From: Cannabis sativa | Taxonomy: Eukaryota > Streptophyta > Magnoliopsida > Rosales > Cannabaceae | Direction of reading: 5' to 3' | Assembly (NCBI RefSeq): GCF_029168945.1 | Contig: NC_083605.1 | Location: 33,989,280-34,053,279, forward strand | Length of the DNA stretch: 64,000 bases | Shown here: positions 1 through 13,351 of the stretch, piece after piece | Layout: every line of letters begins with the position of its first letter | Numbering within the stretch: position 1 is the stretch's first letter | The notes under the pieces: model-generated | What the model saw: only the letters and a program-made list of their open reading frames with translations | Databases searched by the model: none | What the model was told of the DNA's origin: nothing | Translations under genes and position numbers: made by a program

Positions 1-1147
1 AAACCTAGAATCTCTTTTCTTTACAATTTCGCCCTTGCTTAGTGAAAATTCATAAAGTAGACATAGTCTAACTTTAGAATTATAATTGATTAATTAAAAA
101 CAATTAACTGAGTCTACAAGCAGTATGGTCTCAACTAGTATCGGGACCATGGGTCTATATATCTGAGCTTCCAATAAGTAGATCAAGAATTTATATCTTA
201 AATTCACTGACTTATTAATTCTTCGTTGAATCCACGCATAGAACTTAGAATTGCACTCTCAGTATATAGAACGCTCTATATGTTCCACGATATAGACACG
301 TCATTAGTTATCCATTGTTATAATCCTAATGTGATCAATGATCCTCTATATAGATGATTTACACTGTAAAGGGATTAAATTACCGTAACACCCTACAATG
401 TATTTTATCCTTAAAACACTTAACCCTGTATAAATGAAATTTCAGCTAAGTGAAATGAGATCTCCACCATTTATTTTCGTTTGGTTAAGCTCGAAGGAAA
501 TCATCCTTTACTTTTCTATTCGCCAGATAGAAGCTATAGATTCCATATTTATGTTAGCGCTCCCACTCAATTGCACTACCGTGTTCCCAAAATGTACGTA
601 TCACCCTGACCCAAAAGTAGGCTTAACTAACAAATCAAAGAACACGAATAACACTCTTGAGATTGAACCTAATCATATCAGGATTAAGATCATTTGATCT
701 AGGATCAACAAGTGATATTGAATTGAATAGATATTACGGTAAATTCTAATATATCTAATTAAAGTTCAATATCGGTCCCTTCCGATGTATACTCCATACA
801 TCCGATGCTGGTAAATTTTGCCAATGTCCTGGAAAGGACATAACACTTATCCAAGGTGTAAGAATACCTATCGCTGATTATACCATGTCAGTCTAAATCC
901 AGTGTTCTGACAAATCAGGGAATAAACTTTCGAACATATAATTAAGATTATATTCCACTGTGTTGACAACACTATAATCATTAACAAATTGATATGTTCT
1001 GGACTTAAATAGAATTCATACATTATGTAAATAATCATGAAATAAATCATGTGAACCATGCAAGATTAAATGTTATTTCTGATCTATATTAATAAGTAAA
1101 ATCTGATTATATTGAAATGAGTTTTATTTAGGGCATAAAACCCAACA
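1..1147 (-). repeat. Partial LTR of a TGTTGGG-type LTR retrotransposon family
   Basis: On the minus strand this starts with TGTTGGGTTTTATGCCC at 1147 and runs to the window edge. It is nearly the same sequence as 29591-30745 and 39940-41074 (same strand), and as 27161-28300 on the plus strand. No polypurine tract lies beside 1147, so it is probably a 5' LTR or a solo LTR rather than a 3' LTR. The other end lies outside the window. It has no coding potential; small ORFs in it are chance. Confidence 0.85.
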
Positions 1148-2177
1148 CCTTGAACTGACGTTATTTTCACACCATTTTTATTAGAATAACTTAAATTTAT
1201 GGTTTATATTGTTATATAATTGTATAATAACGAATACTCAATTATTAAACTTGAGATCAAAATAAGTTGCTAACCTTTACAATTTAGGATGGAATTTTCG
1301 CTTCTTCTTTAAGAGTTTTTTATTTTTTTATGTCAAATGTGAATGCATATCATTGAAGAAGAAATACTTGAGTAGTGTTATGAAGATGAAGATGAAGAGA
1401 GATGAAGATGAAAATGAAGATAAGAAATGCTCAGTTGTGATTCCATAATTTAGGTGTGAAGTCTATTTTTTTTTTAATGATAAGAGAAAAGTTAATGTTA
1501 ACTGTGTTTATTATATTAATTATTAAGTTAATTTTAAAAGAATGTTATTTTGCTAATTTAAATATTTAAAATATTATTTTACTAATAAAATTTTTCATAA
1601 AGGTTATTTTGCCTCACTCTTCTTACTTCTACCTTGTTGTGATTTTTCTCTCTCATGAAATGAGTTATCCCTTGTTGTGTTATCTCTATATCGAAAGTCG
1701 ATGTGCTGATGTAATAATAATTAATATAATTATTCAACAAAACTAATCAAAAATTGATCATTACCTAAAACAAATGTTTGACCATTATGAAAGTAAATTT
1801 ATAAATGTAAATAAAAATAACCACTGAAAAAAATCGTAGATTAAACAAAAAAAATACTAAATTAGACCAAAACTACTCAAAGTAAATTCAAATAATCAAA
1901 AACATATATAAATAATTAATTAGGATATTTTTTTATCTTTTATATTTTATAATTATAAAACTTAAATAAATGGGAAAGGGTTATAAACTAATCAATATTT
2001 TAAAGTTTAAATGTTAAAACTAATACACTGAGACAAATTTGAAATAATCTAATTGAAAATATGAATTATTTCAACAAAAATTTATTTTATTTATAAAAGA
2101 AATAAAAAAATTTAAAACTATATTGGCCTATTTAGAAATTATAAATATATATTAAAAATAAAAAGAAATATTTAATT
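1148..2177. other. AT-rich intergenic DNA with a GATGAA microsatellite
   Basis: No gene is recognisable. A short impure purine-rich microsatellite (GATGAA/GAAGAT units) lies at about 1380-1425. The rest is long A and T runs typical of plant intergenic DNA. Confidence 0.6.
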
Positions 2178-4258
2178 TTTTTTTTTGAGGTGATATATCG
2201 ACTTCATTGAATAAATTAGCATTCTGAATACAAAAGACGTAAGAGTTCGCCAGAAATAGAAATATCAGAAATACTACGATCAGATTGATACCGAGAATGT
2301 CTAGCAACATAATGTGCTACTCGGTTTGTTGATCGTCTAATGAAAAATAAATTAACATTTGGGAGGGTAGATAACAAAAGTTGGCAGTCTTTTATTAAAA
2401 GGCCGAAAGCGGACTTCATTGCTTGGTTGCTTCGAATAGCTTGTATTGAAACAAGACTGTCCGTCTCGATCTGAAGATGTTGCCAATTATTGGTCTTTAC
2501 CCAATTGAGAGCTTCTTTAATCCTCATGGCTTCGATGACTTCAGTTGCATATCTTCCACCATGGCAACCGGCCCGTGCTGCAATAAGGTGACCAAGATGG
2601 TTTCAGGCAACAATTCCGAAACCATACTTATTTTCGCTATCAAAGAGTGTTGCATCTACATTAATTTTGATAGTGTTTTTTACGAGTTTAGTCCATGACT
2701 CAGCGCCATCACCAATGTTTTCTAGATAGATTGATGACAACGAAATTTTATCCTGAGCTTTATTCTAGTGATCAAGAGCTACTTGTGCAGAAGTAAGCAC
2801 GTCATTAACAGAGGATTGTTTCTTTTTCCAAACAACCTTGTTCCTAGCCTTCCAGATTCCCAGCTATACATGGAAATAAGGCAAATCATATCAGCTTCAG
2901 CTTGCTTAAAGATGGTCTCCAACCAATTACCGAAAGATCCGCGAGGATCAAAAACTACTGGAGTTGCACATTGGCTTCAGCAATCAAATGCAAACGGTCA
3001 AGAGATGAGGACATGGCTGATGGTTTCAGGTTGTAGATTACAAACAGGGCAAGTGACTGAAAGATCGACATGCTTACTCACTAGTTGGACACGAGTTGGT
3101 AATGTACCTGTAACAGCTCTCCACAAAAAGTTTTTGACTTTTGGGGAAACCTTCAATTGCCATAGTTGTCGTCAGAAGTCTGAGTTTTCAACCATCTCTT
3201 CAGTTCGCTTTTGTTGTTGGAGCATGTTATAAGCCCTTTTGACCGAGAACTCGCCCGTTCTTTCCCCCTCCCAAGATCATGCATCAATGGAGGCATTTGA
3301 GCTTAGTGGGATGCCCAAAATAATATCAGAATCTCGATTATTGAACATATCTCGTACAAGATCATAGTCCCAAGAGCGGCTGTGCACATGAAAAAGGGAG
3401 CTAACATGTTGGTTCATTAACCCAGGGTGTATTGTTGAAACATATGAGTTATCCTGTACAGGTAGCCACAGGTGGTTTAAAATGCTTAATGTGTCCCCTG
3501 ATCCGATTATTCTTCTAACACCCGAACGGAGTAGAGATTGGGTAGTCCAAATACCTCTCCAGACAAAGCTTGGGTTACTTCCTAGCTCTGCTGACAAGAA
3601 ATCAGAGTGGGGAAAGTATCTAGCTTTATAGACTTTTCCAACAAGAGTATCTGGATTGTAAAGTAGACGCCAGCCTTTTTAGCGAGCATGTCAATGTTGA
3701 AATCATGCAAGTGCCGAAAACCCATACCACCATCATATTTATGAGCAGCCATACGATCCCAAGACCTCCAAATAATACCTTTCCCTTTACTAGAAGATGT
3801 CTTCCACTAAAACCGGGCTATAAGTTTTTCAATTTCATTACATGTGCCAAGTGGAAGGAGGAAAACACTCATAACATATGTGGGGAGCGATTGGACAACA
3901 GTTTTTAAGAGGATTTCTTTGCCGGCATGAGAAAGAAGTTTACCATCCCAACTATTAATTCTTGCTATTACCTTGGTCTTCAGAAATCCTAGTACAACAT
4001 TTTTATTTCTCCCAATAATGTTTGGAAGTCCCAGATAGAGACTTCCTTCAAAGGCTTCAGGCATATGGAGAATATCACAAATCTGGACACAAGTTGCAGG
4101 ACACGTATTAGGACTGAAGAACACAGTAGACTTAAAAAAGTTCACCTTTTGTCCAGATGCAGTTTCAAATTGATTGAGCAAGTTTGAGACATTGCCAGCA
4201 GCACTAGTAGTTGATTGACAAAACAAATAGCTATCGTCTGCAAAGAACATATGAGTGA
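2178..4258 (-). pseudogene. 5'-truncated L1-like LINE (RT C-terminus, zf-RVT, RNase H)
   Basis: Minus-strand translation gives, in order, the C-terminal reverse transcriptase (about 4250-3807, with the FADD box in MFFADDSYLFC), a connection region (3597-3277), a zf-RVT-type zinc-binding region (about 3220-2900, with WRQLWQLKVSPKVKNFLWRA and CPVC), and an RNase H-like domain (about 2700-2216, with LQIETDSL and NRVAHYVARH). This is the usual domain order of plant L1 ORF2. A T run at 2178-2189 on the plus strand is the poly(A) tail. Most of the RT and all of the endonuclease are missing, as in a 5'-truncated insertion. Frames are broken between segments, so it is dead. I did not find a convincing target-site duplication. 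Confidence 0.85.
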
Positions 4259-4995
4259 TAGGTGGTGCCTCATGAGTAAGGTACGTGAAGGTAAGTAAGG
4301 TACGTGATAAAAATTAAATTTAAAAGAGAAAAATAAATAAAATGTTGAAAAACAGAAAAAAAAAAAATTAAATAGAATGGTTAGAGTGCTATTATTATTT
4401 AATTAAATATATTTTAAATAAATTTGGATGGTATGTTCCTTGGACCTTAGTTTAAAATATTTTAGTATATATTTTTTTTAGAAAATAGAATGAAAAAAGG
4501 ATTTTTTAATAAAAAATTAAAGAAACAAAAAAAATTAAAAAAAGAATAAATATAATTATTTAAAAAAAATAATTAAGTTGTCATGTCACTCTTTATGTTT
4601 CTCCTTATTAGAAGATAAATAGATAGATTGCATGATTTATTTTGAAAAAAAATATTGCGAAAAAAAAATAATTTCTTTTGGTGTGTCGACGATTTATTAG
4701 TGTTTGTAAGTGTACCTTTGAACGAAAATTACGGACAAGAAAATATAGGCCGAAATTTTGGGCCCGAATGTCCTTCCTGTCATGAAATTTGTCATAATGG
4801 AGCCCATCAAATTGGGGGCAACCCATTCTAAGTAACTTAGTAGAAGCACGTGGCCCAGGTAGAACTGCCATAATGTCAGAGTATGCAAAATAAATAAAGT
4901 AATTTATGGTGGAGGGATTTTTTTTTTTTTTCTTTCATCTTTTAATTAAAAATACTATCATATTAAATTTTATTAAAATATACCCAATTTTATTA
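4259..4995. other. AT-rich intergenic DNA
   Basis: Poly(A)/poly(T)-rich DNA between the LINE and the foldback element. Open frames on the minus strand (about 4608-4888) match no family I recognise and have low-complexity ends. I see no gene. Confidence 0.5.
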
Positions 4996-5003
4996 ATAGG
5001 TTG

Positions 5004-6073
5004 TAGAGCTGTACAAAAAAATTCATAAACCGCTCAAACTGAATAACCCCCAAACCAAACTAAACCAAAAAAACTAGGGCTGTATATCGGTCGGTTTGGG
5101 CTGTTCATCCTATATATTTTCTAACCCAATCTAAAGTTCGAGTTGCTAAAATTTAAGTGCAACCCGGCCAATTTAAAACAAAAAAAAAAATTGTAAACCG
5201 ACTAACGGTTTGGGCAACCCGACCAAACCGGCCAAACTTTTTTTTTTTTTGGTTTCAAAGTCAATAAAAATTCAAAAGATAAATTAAAAATATCAAATTC
5301 CACCAAAGCTTAACACAATATATATGACTTTAAAACTAACAATTAAGTACATAATTTTATATTATTATATATTTAATCATTTATGTTATATATAATAAAA
5401 ACTAAAAAGTAAAAAAAAAATAAAATAAGAGTCAAAATCGGGTTGGTCGGGTTATTCGGTTTAATTGGACGGGTTGGACCTATTTTCAACCCGCCCAATT
5501 AACAAATTGGGCGGGTTGTAATTTTTTCAGGTTATTTTAATTTGTAATTTTTATCGGTTTTTTCAGTTCGGTTTGGGCGGGTTATTCGGTTTGGGCAGTT
5601 TTCAATTTTTTTTGTACAGCCCTACCGATAAAAATTACAAACCGAAATAACCCGGAAAAATTACAAACCGCCCAATCTATTAATTAGACGTGTTGAAAAT
5701 AGGTCCAACTCGCCTAATTAAACCGACCAACCCGATTTTGCACCTTTAATTTTTTTTTTAACTTTTTAGTTTTTATTATACATAACATAAATGATTAAAT
5801 ATATAATAATATAAAGTTTATATACTTAATTATTAGTTTTAAAGTTATATATAGTGTTGTACTTTAGTGGAATGTGATATTTTTAATTTATCTTTTTAAT
5901 TTTTATTGATTTTTGACTTGAAACTAAAAGAAGAAAAAAAAAGTGGTCGGTTTATAGATTTTTTTTTTTTTAAAAATTAGGTTGGCTGCACTTAAATTTT
6001 AGCAACCCGAACTTTAGATTGGGATAGAAAATATATAGGATAAACCGCCCAAACCGACCGATGTACAGCCCTA
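5004..6073. mobile_element. Palindromic hAT-type foldback element, apparently self-nested
   Basis: The ends TAGAGCTGTACA (5004) and TGTACAGCCCTA (to 6073) form a terminal inverted repeat. They are flanked by a perfect 8-bp duplication ATAGGTTG (4996-5003 and 6074-6081), the TSD size of hAT transposons. Inside, 5075-5624 is bounded by TAGGGCTGTA and TACAGCCCTA and is close to the reverse complement of 5625-6073 plus 5004-5074. The simplest reading is a ~0.5 kb non-autonomous element with a second, inverted copy inserted in it at 5074/5625. The result is a ~450-bp-arm hairpin. No coding region is present. Confidence 0.8.
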
Positions 6074-6081
6074 ATAGGTTG

Positions 6082-7973
6082 CCTAATATACTATAATTTA
6101 CATTAACTTAAATGACATAATGGGAATATCATCTATAAAAGTTGGTATATCTTAAAGAATATAGAAATGAAAGTAAAAATTAAAACATGTATAATAAAGT
6201 GGATATACAATATAATTTACTGTATAAATAATACTTAACTTTAATTTTTAATTATAAATAAATATTTAGTTTATATTTTTAGAACTCTTATTTAATTATT
6301 AAATGAAATTATTATTCACGTTTCATTTTTTATTAGTATATTTACACTATTTTTTTAATTAAAATTTAATAACTTAGACTAATCAAGAATTGCCACGTGA
6401 CAATGTACTTACAGAAATTTCAAAATTATAACTTAGGTATTATTACCATAAAAAAATAAATTTAAGTATTTATTTACAATCAAAAATTAAATTTAAGTAT
6501 TCATATTGCAAATTATTTAAATAAATAAAAAGAAGATATTTTATTCAACTAGTCCCTCAATTATGCCATTTATTATAATTTAGTCGTCTTATTTTTTTTT
6601 TCCTTTTTGAAAATTTATAATTTAGTCTTTAAATTTCAACTTTAATTGAATAATGATTGAAATTTATTAAAAAAAAAAACAATAAAATTCTTAATTTTTT
6701 AATTCATGGCAATTAACATGTCAACATGTGAATGTGTATAGGAAAAGAAAAGTGATTATCTCATGGAAGAGATGTCAAGCTTGATTGGTCTCCTTTCTCT
6801 TTTGTTATAATGGAAACTATTGCAAAGATGAAATCTTGCTCCCACTTTCAAAAGGAAGATCGAGAAGATGAATGAATCCAAACCACGGCCTTAGAAAGTT
6901 GTCTCTAGAGTCTTTTGAAAATCTGAAATCATTTGACGATGGAGCAAACTACCTTTGCTTTTCATGGAGCAAACAGTTAAAATTTAGGATAAGAATAATG
7001 AGATTCTATCTCAAAATTAATTGGCAATGGGAGTAACCTATCTATCTTATATATTCTATTATATTTCCACACATTAGCAATGTGAGATTCTCGAGATTCT
7101 ATCTCAAAACTAATTGGCAATGTGAGGAGTAGCACATGCATGTTATGTATGGTATTTAGGTTCTACACATTATCAATGTGAGACTGTCTAACACAAACAG
7201 AGTTTAGTAGTCAGACTGATAATTAACTGTTAGAAAGAAATATAGAAAAAAGTGTTAGAGATATTGAACGCATTTATTCGTTGTGATGATTTTATCAAAT
7301 TTTATCCTATTTTTTTTAACATACTAACTTTTTCTATCATGGGTTAACCTCCATATAAGCTACATAACCATTAAGGTTATGGTATCGAACCAACCAAACA
7401 AAGAAAAAATAAGTTCCAAAATCCCTTCCAAAAAAAATTTAGATGTCTAATCTTTTTAAAATTTTCTTATTATTTGGTACTAAACATATGAAAACCATAC
7501 ATTTTGAATGAAAATTTAAGTTTTATTTATTACAAAGGATTTTTTTTTTGACAAAAATTATTGCATAGGGCCTAATTGCTCTTGATAAAGAAAAGGACTT
7601 AATTGCTCAAATTGAAATTTGAGGTCCAAACTGTAATAAGTGGTATAATTCAGGGACCAAAAACACCAAATATCCTATAAAAGAAAAAACCCCACGCTTA
7701 GTTTCTGATACCATCCAACGCCTCCGATTGAAAGCTCGTTGCCAATAACATCAAACGGCCCAGAATAATACTTTTTATTCCACAATAATACATATATTTT
7801 TGTGGAAAAAAGAGAGCCTTTTTACTCTTTATTAGTGTTATTATTTTAATTTAATTCTTTTTTATTTATTTATTTATTTATTTTGTTTATAGTAAGACGG
7901 GGTTGTGCCAAAGCAGAAAATTTTGAAGAACCCTATTTCTCGCTTTTGAGCTCTGAAAGTTCACCAAATCGTT
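6082..7973. other. Intergenic DNA and upstream region of the nucleoporin gene
   Basis: AT-rich sequence with no gene. It contains a diverged direct repeat, AGATTCTATCTCAAAA, at about 7000 and 7094, each copy followed by TAATTGGCAATG. The last ~300 bases before the ATG at 7974 are expected to contain the promoter and 5' UTR of the downstream gene. I cannot place a TATA box or transcription start with confidence. Confidence 0.45.
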
Positions 7974-10900
7974 ATGAAAGGAACGAAACGTTTAGCCGTA
8001 TCGGAATCCAGACCTGCTGCCGGTGCCACCAATGATTCAGTCGTTAAGTTTCTCTCTCTTTTTTGACATTATTATATTATTAATCTTTTTTTCTTCACTA
8101 AATGGTAATGGAAATTCAGTTTGGTGATTCTCTCTTTTGAGTTTTGAAGTATTTACAATTTCATTATTCAAGAAAATTGGTTTCGGTATCTACAGCCAAA
8201 AAAAAAAAAAAAAGAAAAGAAAAAGAAAAAGTAGAAATTTTTGATTGGAAGAACAAACGATACAGCTGAGCTCAACATGCTATCGGGATTCAATGTAAAT
8301 GTTTGCTTTTGTCTGGGTTTTCTTGCTCTTCAAATAAGTTGGGGGCTTAGTGAATCTACACGAATGTAGTAGACATACAACTGAGCTTGTTAATTTGAAG
8401 TAGAGGACTTTGAAATTTTGTTATTGTGTTAGGTCAATCTTCAAAGTTTTCTTTTTTTGGTCAAGTACTGTATTATTTAAGTAGAAATCTTGACCTCAAT
8501 CTTCTAATTTGTTTAATTATAATGTGTGCCTAACTAATATAAAGTTAGGAGTACTGACCGGCACTGAGAAAACAGACACACTCATATAGCGGGAGCACTG
8601 TTGAGTTGTATAAAAGCTGGTCTCGTTAGCTTTTTTTTTTTACTTAAATTTCGACATTGGCTTGACCTATTTTGATTATTTCTGGTTCTGGAGTATTAAA
8701 TTACATGATTTTGGAATGTGTGAGTGAGATTTACCAGTTCATAAGGCGTATGTGCATAGTGTTAATCATTAAGAGATAAGATTATAGCTGATAATCATTG
8801 TTTTCTGTAAGACAGGAATAGAATGGATACGGGATAGAGTTGTTTCATCTTTCTGTGCGTATTTGACACTCACTTTTGTGAATATCTATTGGATTCTTCG
8901 TTTCTTTGCAGTAGTTGATGCTTATAAAGATTTTTATTTTTTTGACAAATGATGCAGTTCCGGAATAAAAGAATAATAGTAGGATGTCCATTTGATGCTC
9001 ATAAGACGGACACATCTAAACAGCAATCAATGGCCACACCTCCTTTGAATTTAGAACGAGCTGAGTCATCTCGGCAGCATGTGAGAGCTCTCAACACCCA
9101 ATTCGCAAGGTTCTCAATCATTTCTTCTGTTGATATTGTGATATTTCCGTCATCATTTAGTATTGTACTTATGTAACACTCTAAATTCATGACTAGCTTT
9201 TGCGTGTTTTTTTTTTTTTTGCAATTGGGTTGACATGCTTTACATTTTAGTGACTTTTTGTCTTTTCATATTGTTTTTTTTTTCTTTCCATTTTTGTATC
9301 TTTTCCAGTTGGGTGCAAGCACAATTGAAGAACCATCCTGATGAACTATGGGAAGATGGTGCCCGCGACTACTTAGCTCATGCTTCAAGCATCATGGTAA
9401 TTTGCTATGTTATTGGTTTCATGCTTTACATTGTCTATTGGTGGTTCGGTAAAATTAGATTGAGAAACCAATTTGGTTAGTTTGATTTACATATGATATT
9501 ATTAGCAAGCTTCTTGATAAAGACAAATAGCATGCTATTCTTTTCTAGTTTGTGTTGTTAAGGATGACAATGCTGGCTTCGTTTTTTTTTTGTTGGTTTG
9601 CTGATTGATTTTGAACTCTGCAAATCTTCCAATAAATCCCTTAATCAACGTGTGTCGATGATCATATGTATGCATAATTAAGAAAAAAGTTGATGTTCGT
9701 AACGAACTAGGTTTGAAGTCTTGTGGGTCATTATGATACATGCGAAGCGATCGATTTGCTAAGAAGAAAAAGATGTGCTCATTTCACCCTTTTATTTCAG
9801 GAGAAATTCACTGATGTTGTTAGCTGGCTTAAAGCGAATGCTGCAAAAGGAGAATGTTCACCTGCAGAATCGCAAACCGCTATAAAGTTTAATATGTCAG
9901 AAACCAAGGATGCTGCAAATAAGTTCATTCAGGCACAAACAGGGATTCCTCCAATTGGAACTACAACAAGCTTTGGGACTTCATGGAGTTCTGGGACATT
10001 TTTCAATAATCAGAATTCGATGGGAGCAGTGTCCAACAGTCAAAGCTCTGGTTTGTTGCCAAATAGTCAAAGTTCTGGTTTGTTGTCAAGTAGTCAAAGC
10101 TCTGGAGGGTTCTCCAACAGTCAAGGATCGGGGGTTTTCTCTAGCAGTCAAAGCTTTGGAAATTTCTCCACCAGCCAAAGCTTAGGAGTAAGCTCAGGAA
10201 TATCCTTCAACAACCAAAGCTCGGGACTATCCTTCAATAGCCAAAGCTCTGGATTGTCCTTTAATAGCCAAAGCTCGGGATCGCCCTTCAATAGCCAAAG
10301 CTTGGGAGTATCATCCAATAGCCAAAGCTCAGGAGTATCATCCAAGGGCCAAAGCTCTGTATTATTTTCCAACAGCCAAAGCCCTGCGCTATATTCTAAC
10401 AATCAAAGTTCTGGCCTATTTTCCAACAATCAAAGTTCTGGTCTATTTTCCAACAGTCAAAGCCCTGGGTTATTCTCGAACAGTCAAACCCCTGGATTAT
10501 TCTCTAGCAGTACGAGTCCTGGGTTGTTCTCAAGTAGTCAAAGCCCGCTCTCGTTTGGTAAGTATTAGTAACATTATGGTTGATTGCGTGGATTAATAGC
10601 TCTTGCATGCATGAACTAAGAGCTCATCTGCATGAGATATGAAGTAACTAATAAAAAACAAATTATAGCCAAGATACTGCAATGCAATTATCCAATAGTA
10701 GTTCGTATAACGTGAATTTGACATCCTAGGATTTTATAATTCATTTGCAGGAAATCAAAGTTCAGTTCCCACAACTCATGGTGCTTCAAATGATGATGAC
10801 GGTGGTAGGACACTCTTGTTTTTCATTAATTATCCAATTGCTGATAAATTAGATGGGTTAGTAAGTTCGTGAAGTAGTAGACTTTTAGTCTTTTTACATT

Positions 10901-12796
10901 TAATTTAAGTTTTGTTTGTAGGTTAAACATTGGATATGTTTTCAGTTAAATTGTTTTGGTTACTAAGTAGATGTTGTTAGCTTGTCTTGTCAATGCATGC
11001 ATTAGTTTTGAATCCTCACTTTGACAATTTTAAAGCACACCGGACTGCCCTATGTATGAAATTACTAAAATGAGCATGCTTATGCATTGTGTGTTAGGAT
11101 TCAAGCCTAAAGTTTACTCTCTTATACTTTGGGATTTAATATATTTAGGGAACTTGCACATTGAATAACCATGAGTTTCGTGTTTCCAAAAGGGCCTCCA
11201 GTTTCAAATCAAGGTTGATAAGTGGTTTTGGGGTTTCTGGGACATTAAATATTTGTATATATAATATTTATAGTTTTCTCAGGCATACCATTTGACAATA
11301 TGTGTCCTCTTGAAAATTCTGTCCACTTTTTCTCTCAGAATAAATTTACATGCTTTTTTTTTTTTATGACAGAAAATGAAGAGGCACCTAGCAGTCCATC
11401 TGTTAAGAAATCTGAAGAACAGGGTGTTGTTGTAGTCCATGAAGTCAAGTGCAAACTTTATGTGAAGGTAGTGACAGAAAGACAAATATATGATCTGGAA
11501 AGTTGATTTTAGTCTTAGCTGCATATTTATATTTTTGTTCAGTATGTACTATGAAATGATTATGCAACATTATTTGTGTATTCCTTCTGCACAAATATGT
11601 ATCACCCTACAATTATTTTCTGTACTAAAAGATCAACAATGAGCTGCATTTTTCTATAATTGGGAAAGTTTAACTTCTATCCATAAGCATTCTAATTTTC
11701 CCTTAAATATGTTTTGTTTCTGGATTTCCTTTTCATGTATCCAGTCAAATGATCCTGCTGACAAAGATCATTGGAAAGAAAAAGGCCCAGGGCAGCTGTC
11801 TATCAAGTGCAAAGAGGGTGTTAGCAAGGGCACAAAAGAATCCAAACCAACCATTATAGTTCGCAATGATGTATGTTTTCTTGCAAACATTACTTCCATC
11901 TATTTTACACCATGTGGCTTCATTAATAAGTTTCATTTGTCGTTTCAAAATCTTCCTTTCTAAGTTCCGACATTGAAATTTGTTGGGGATTAAAGCGGTA
12001 AAAACAACTTGTACTAGCATCTTTTGAATTATCATTTGATCAAAGGAAAATGTGTCTGATCTGGCTAGATAAGATCTCTTTTGGGTTCATGGTCTTTTTC
12101 TTTGTTCTCCCCACTTTGTTTGGGTTTTTTTTCTCTTGGAAGAGTTACTAAAATCTTTAATTTTAATTATAGAGAGCAGTACTGACACATTTTTTCCTTT
12201 TACTTATTTGTGTATATACGCAGATAGGAAGATTGCTGCTGAATGCCTTGATATACCCGGGCATCAAGACAAATTCACAAAAGAATTCCATTGTCGCAAT
12301 ATTTCATACTGCAGTAAGTGATTTGTGCACATGCCTTTTAACTTAAATGTTTTTCCTTTCTGCTGACCTACATTACCATATGGCCACTGTCTAACTTATA
12401 CACCTTAAGACTTTAAAACATAAAAAACTTGCTGAACTTATGCAAGAACACTGAACAGACATGAACTTATGCCCTGGTTCCCAATTGTTTCATTTTCAAT
12501 CTTGAGGTCGCTAAGTGACTAGTTGATGATGCTACAAAACTCTTTTTTATCTATTTCTGTTGCTTAAGTATTAAGCCCCAACAAGAAAGCCATTTTAAAT
12601 ACTAACTGTTAATATCATGTTCTGCAAAACTAGTCGTGCTAACTTCGAAGAACAACCTTGTCGGGTTTTGCAGGGAGACGATAATGCAAATGATAGCAGT
12701 GAGGTTGTGGCGCGTACCTTTCTGATTAGATTGAAAACTGAGGATGATCGTAATAAACTCGCGACAGCAATCCAAGATTATGCCCCCTCATCGTAA
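7974..12796 (+). CDS. NUP50/RanBP1-domain nucleoporin-like protein (9 exons)
   Basis: A predicted nuclear-pore or nuclear-transport protein that would bind Ran-GTP through a C-terminal Ran-binding domain. Exons read from GT-AG sites in consistent phase: 7974-8042, 8958-9109, 9309-9396, 9801-10557, 10751-10804, 11373-11467, 11745-11870, 12224-12313 and 12674-12796. They give 517 residues. The N-terminus (about 1-105) has FRNKRIIVGCPFD and then a WVQAQLKNHPDELWEDGARD block shared by the plant NUP50-like family. Residues about 130-355 are a Ser/Gln/Asn-rich array of ~10-residue SQSSG repeats with only a few FG dipeptides. Residues about 390-512 form the RanBD, with CKLYVK, DHWKEKGPGQLSIK, KPTIIVRND, AIFHTA and ARTFLIRLKTEDD. 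The first donor (GTC|GTTAAG) is weak, so exon 1 is the least certain. The exact subfamily is inferred from remembered homologues. Confidence 0.88.
10016..10550 (+). repeat. Coding minisatellite (SQSSG repeats) in exon 4
   Basis: About 17 imperfect repeats of roughly 30 bp encode units like (L/V)(F/S)SNSQSSG. The core nucleotide motif is AATAGCCAAAGCTC or AACAGTCAAAGCCC. Adjacent blocks near 10200-10320 are most alike, which suggests recent local duplication. The array sits where related proteins carry FG-type low-complexity sequence. Confidence 0.85.
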
Positions 12797-13351
12797 GAGT
12801 AGCTAATAAGCAACATCATATTTTGTTTATTGCACCACCTTCAGCTTCAACAATGTACCAATAGGTAGCATGGATTTTGCACTGTTAGTATGTTTATTAA
12901 ATTTTTTCAGAGAGGCTTCTTGTTGGCTGCTCTTTCTAGTGACCCTCAGAAAGCAAAGGGTGTCTTCTTGATAAAAAAAAATATTGTATTGCTCAAGAGA
13001 GAAGCTCTGCTAATTTTGTACCATAAGAGAACCATGTTAGTGATACTTTGCAAGCTTATAATGTTGTACTCAAGGCCGGTTTAGTGTTTACCTTTCAATT
13101 AACTTGTGTCGTTTTGAGGCATGTATACCTCTTTTTTCTACTTATTCTTATTCAGTCACTATAGTTAAACCATCTTTCATCTCGTCGATTATAACATCTA
13201 CCCTTTTGTATGAACTATTACTCCAAATTGTCGTTCGTAATAATTTCACCAAACTATATGAACTCCGTGTGAAAGGCAAAACTTTTAGATGTTTTAACAA
13301 GGAAAGATAAATCAACAATTAAATAAATATTTATAAAATTACTACCAACAA
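12797..13351. other. 3' flank of the nucleoporin gene
   Basis: The 3' UTR and spacer before the tRNA gene. Short open frames at 12890-13310 lack family features. A polyadenylation site cannot be placed firmly in this AT-rich sequence. Confidence 0.4.

Noticed and set aside
434..697. Repeated small ORFs (MLALPLNYTIMFPKCTYH type) at 0.5, 27.6 and 40.5 kb
   Set aside because: They recur because they lie in copies of the same LTR. The frames are broken differently in each copy, so there is no evidence of selection for protein.
2140..4330. Target-site duplication for the first LINE
   Set aside because: Both flanks are A-rich enough to give many chance matches; none is convincing.
10148..10402. 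Minus-strand ORF with PELWLL(K/D)D repeats
   Set aside because: It is the antisense of the SQSSG minisatellite; the periodicity comes from the real exon on the plus strand.
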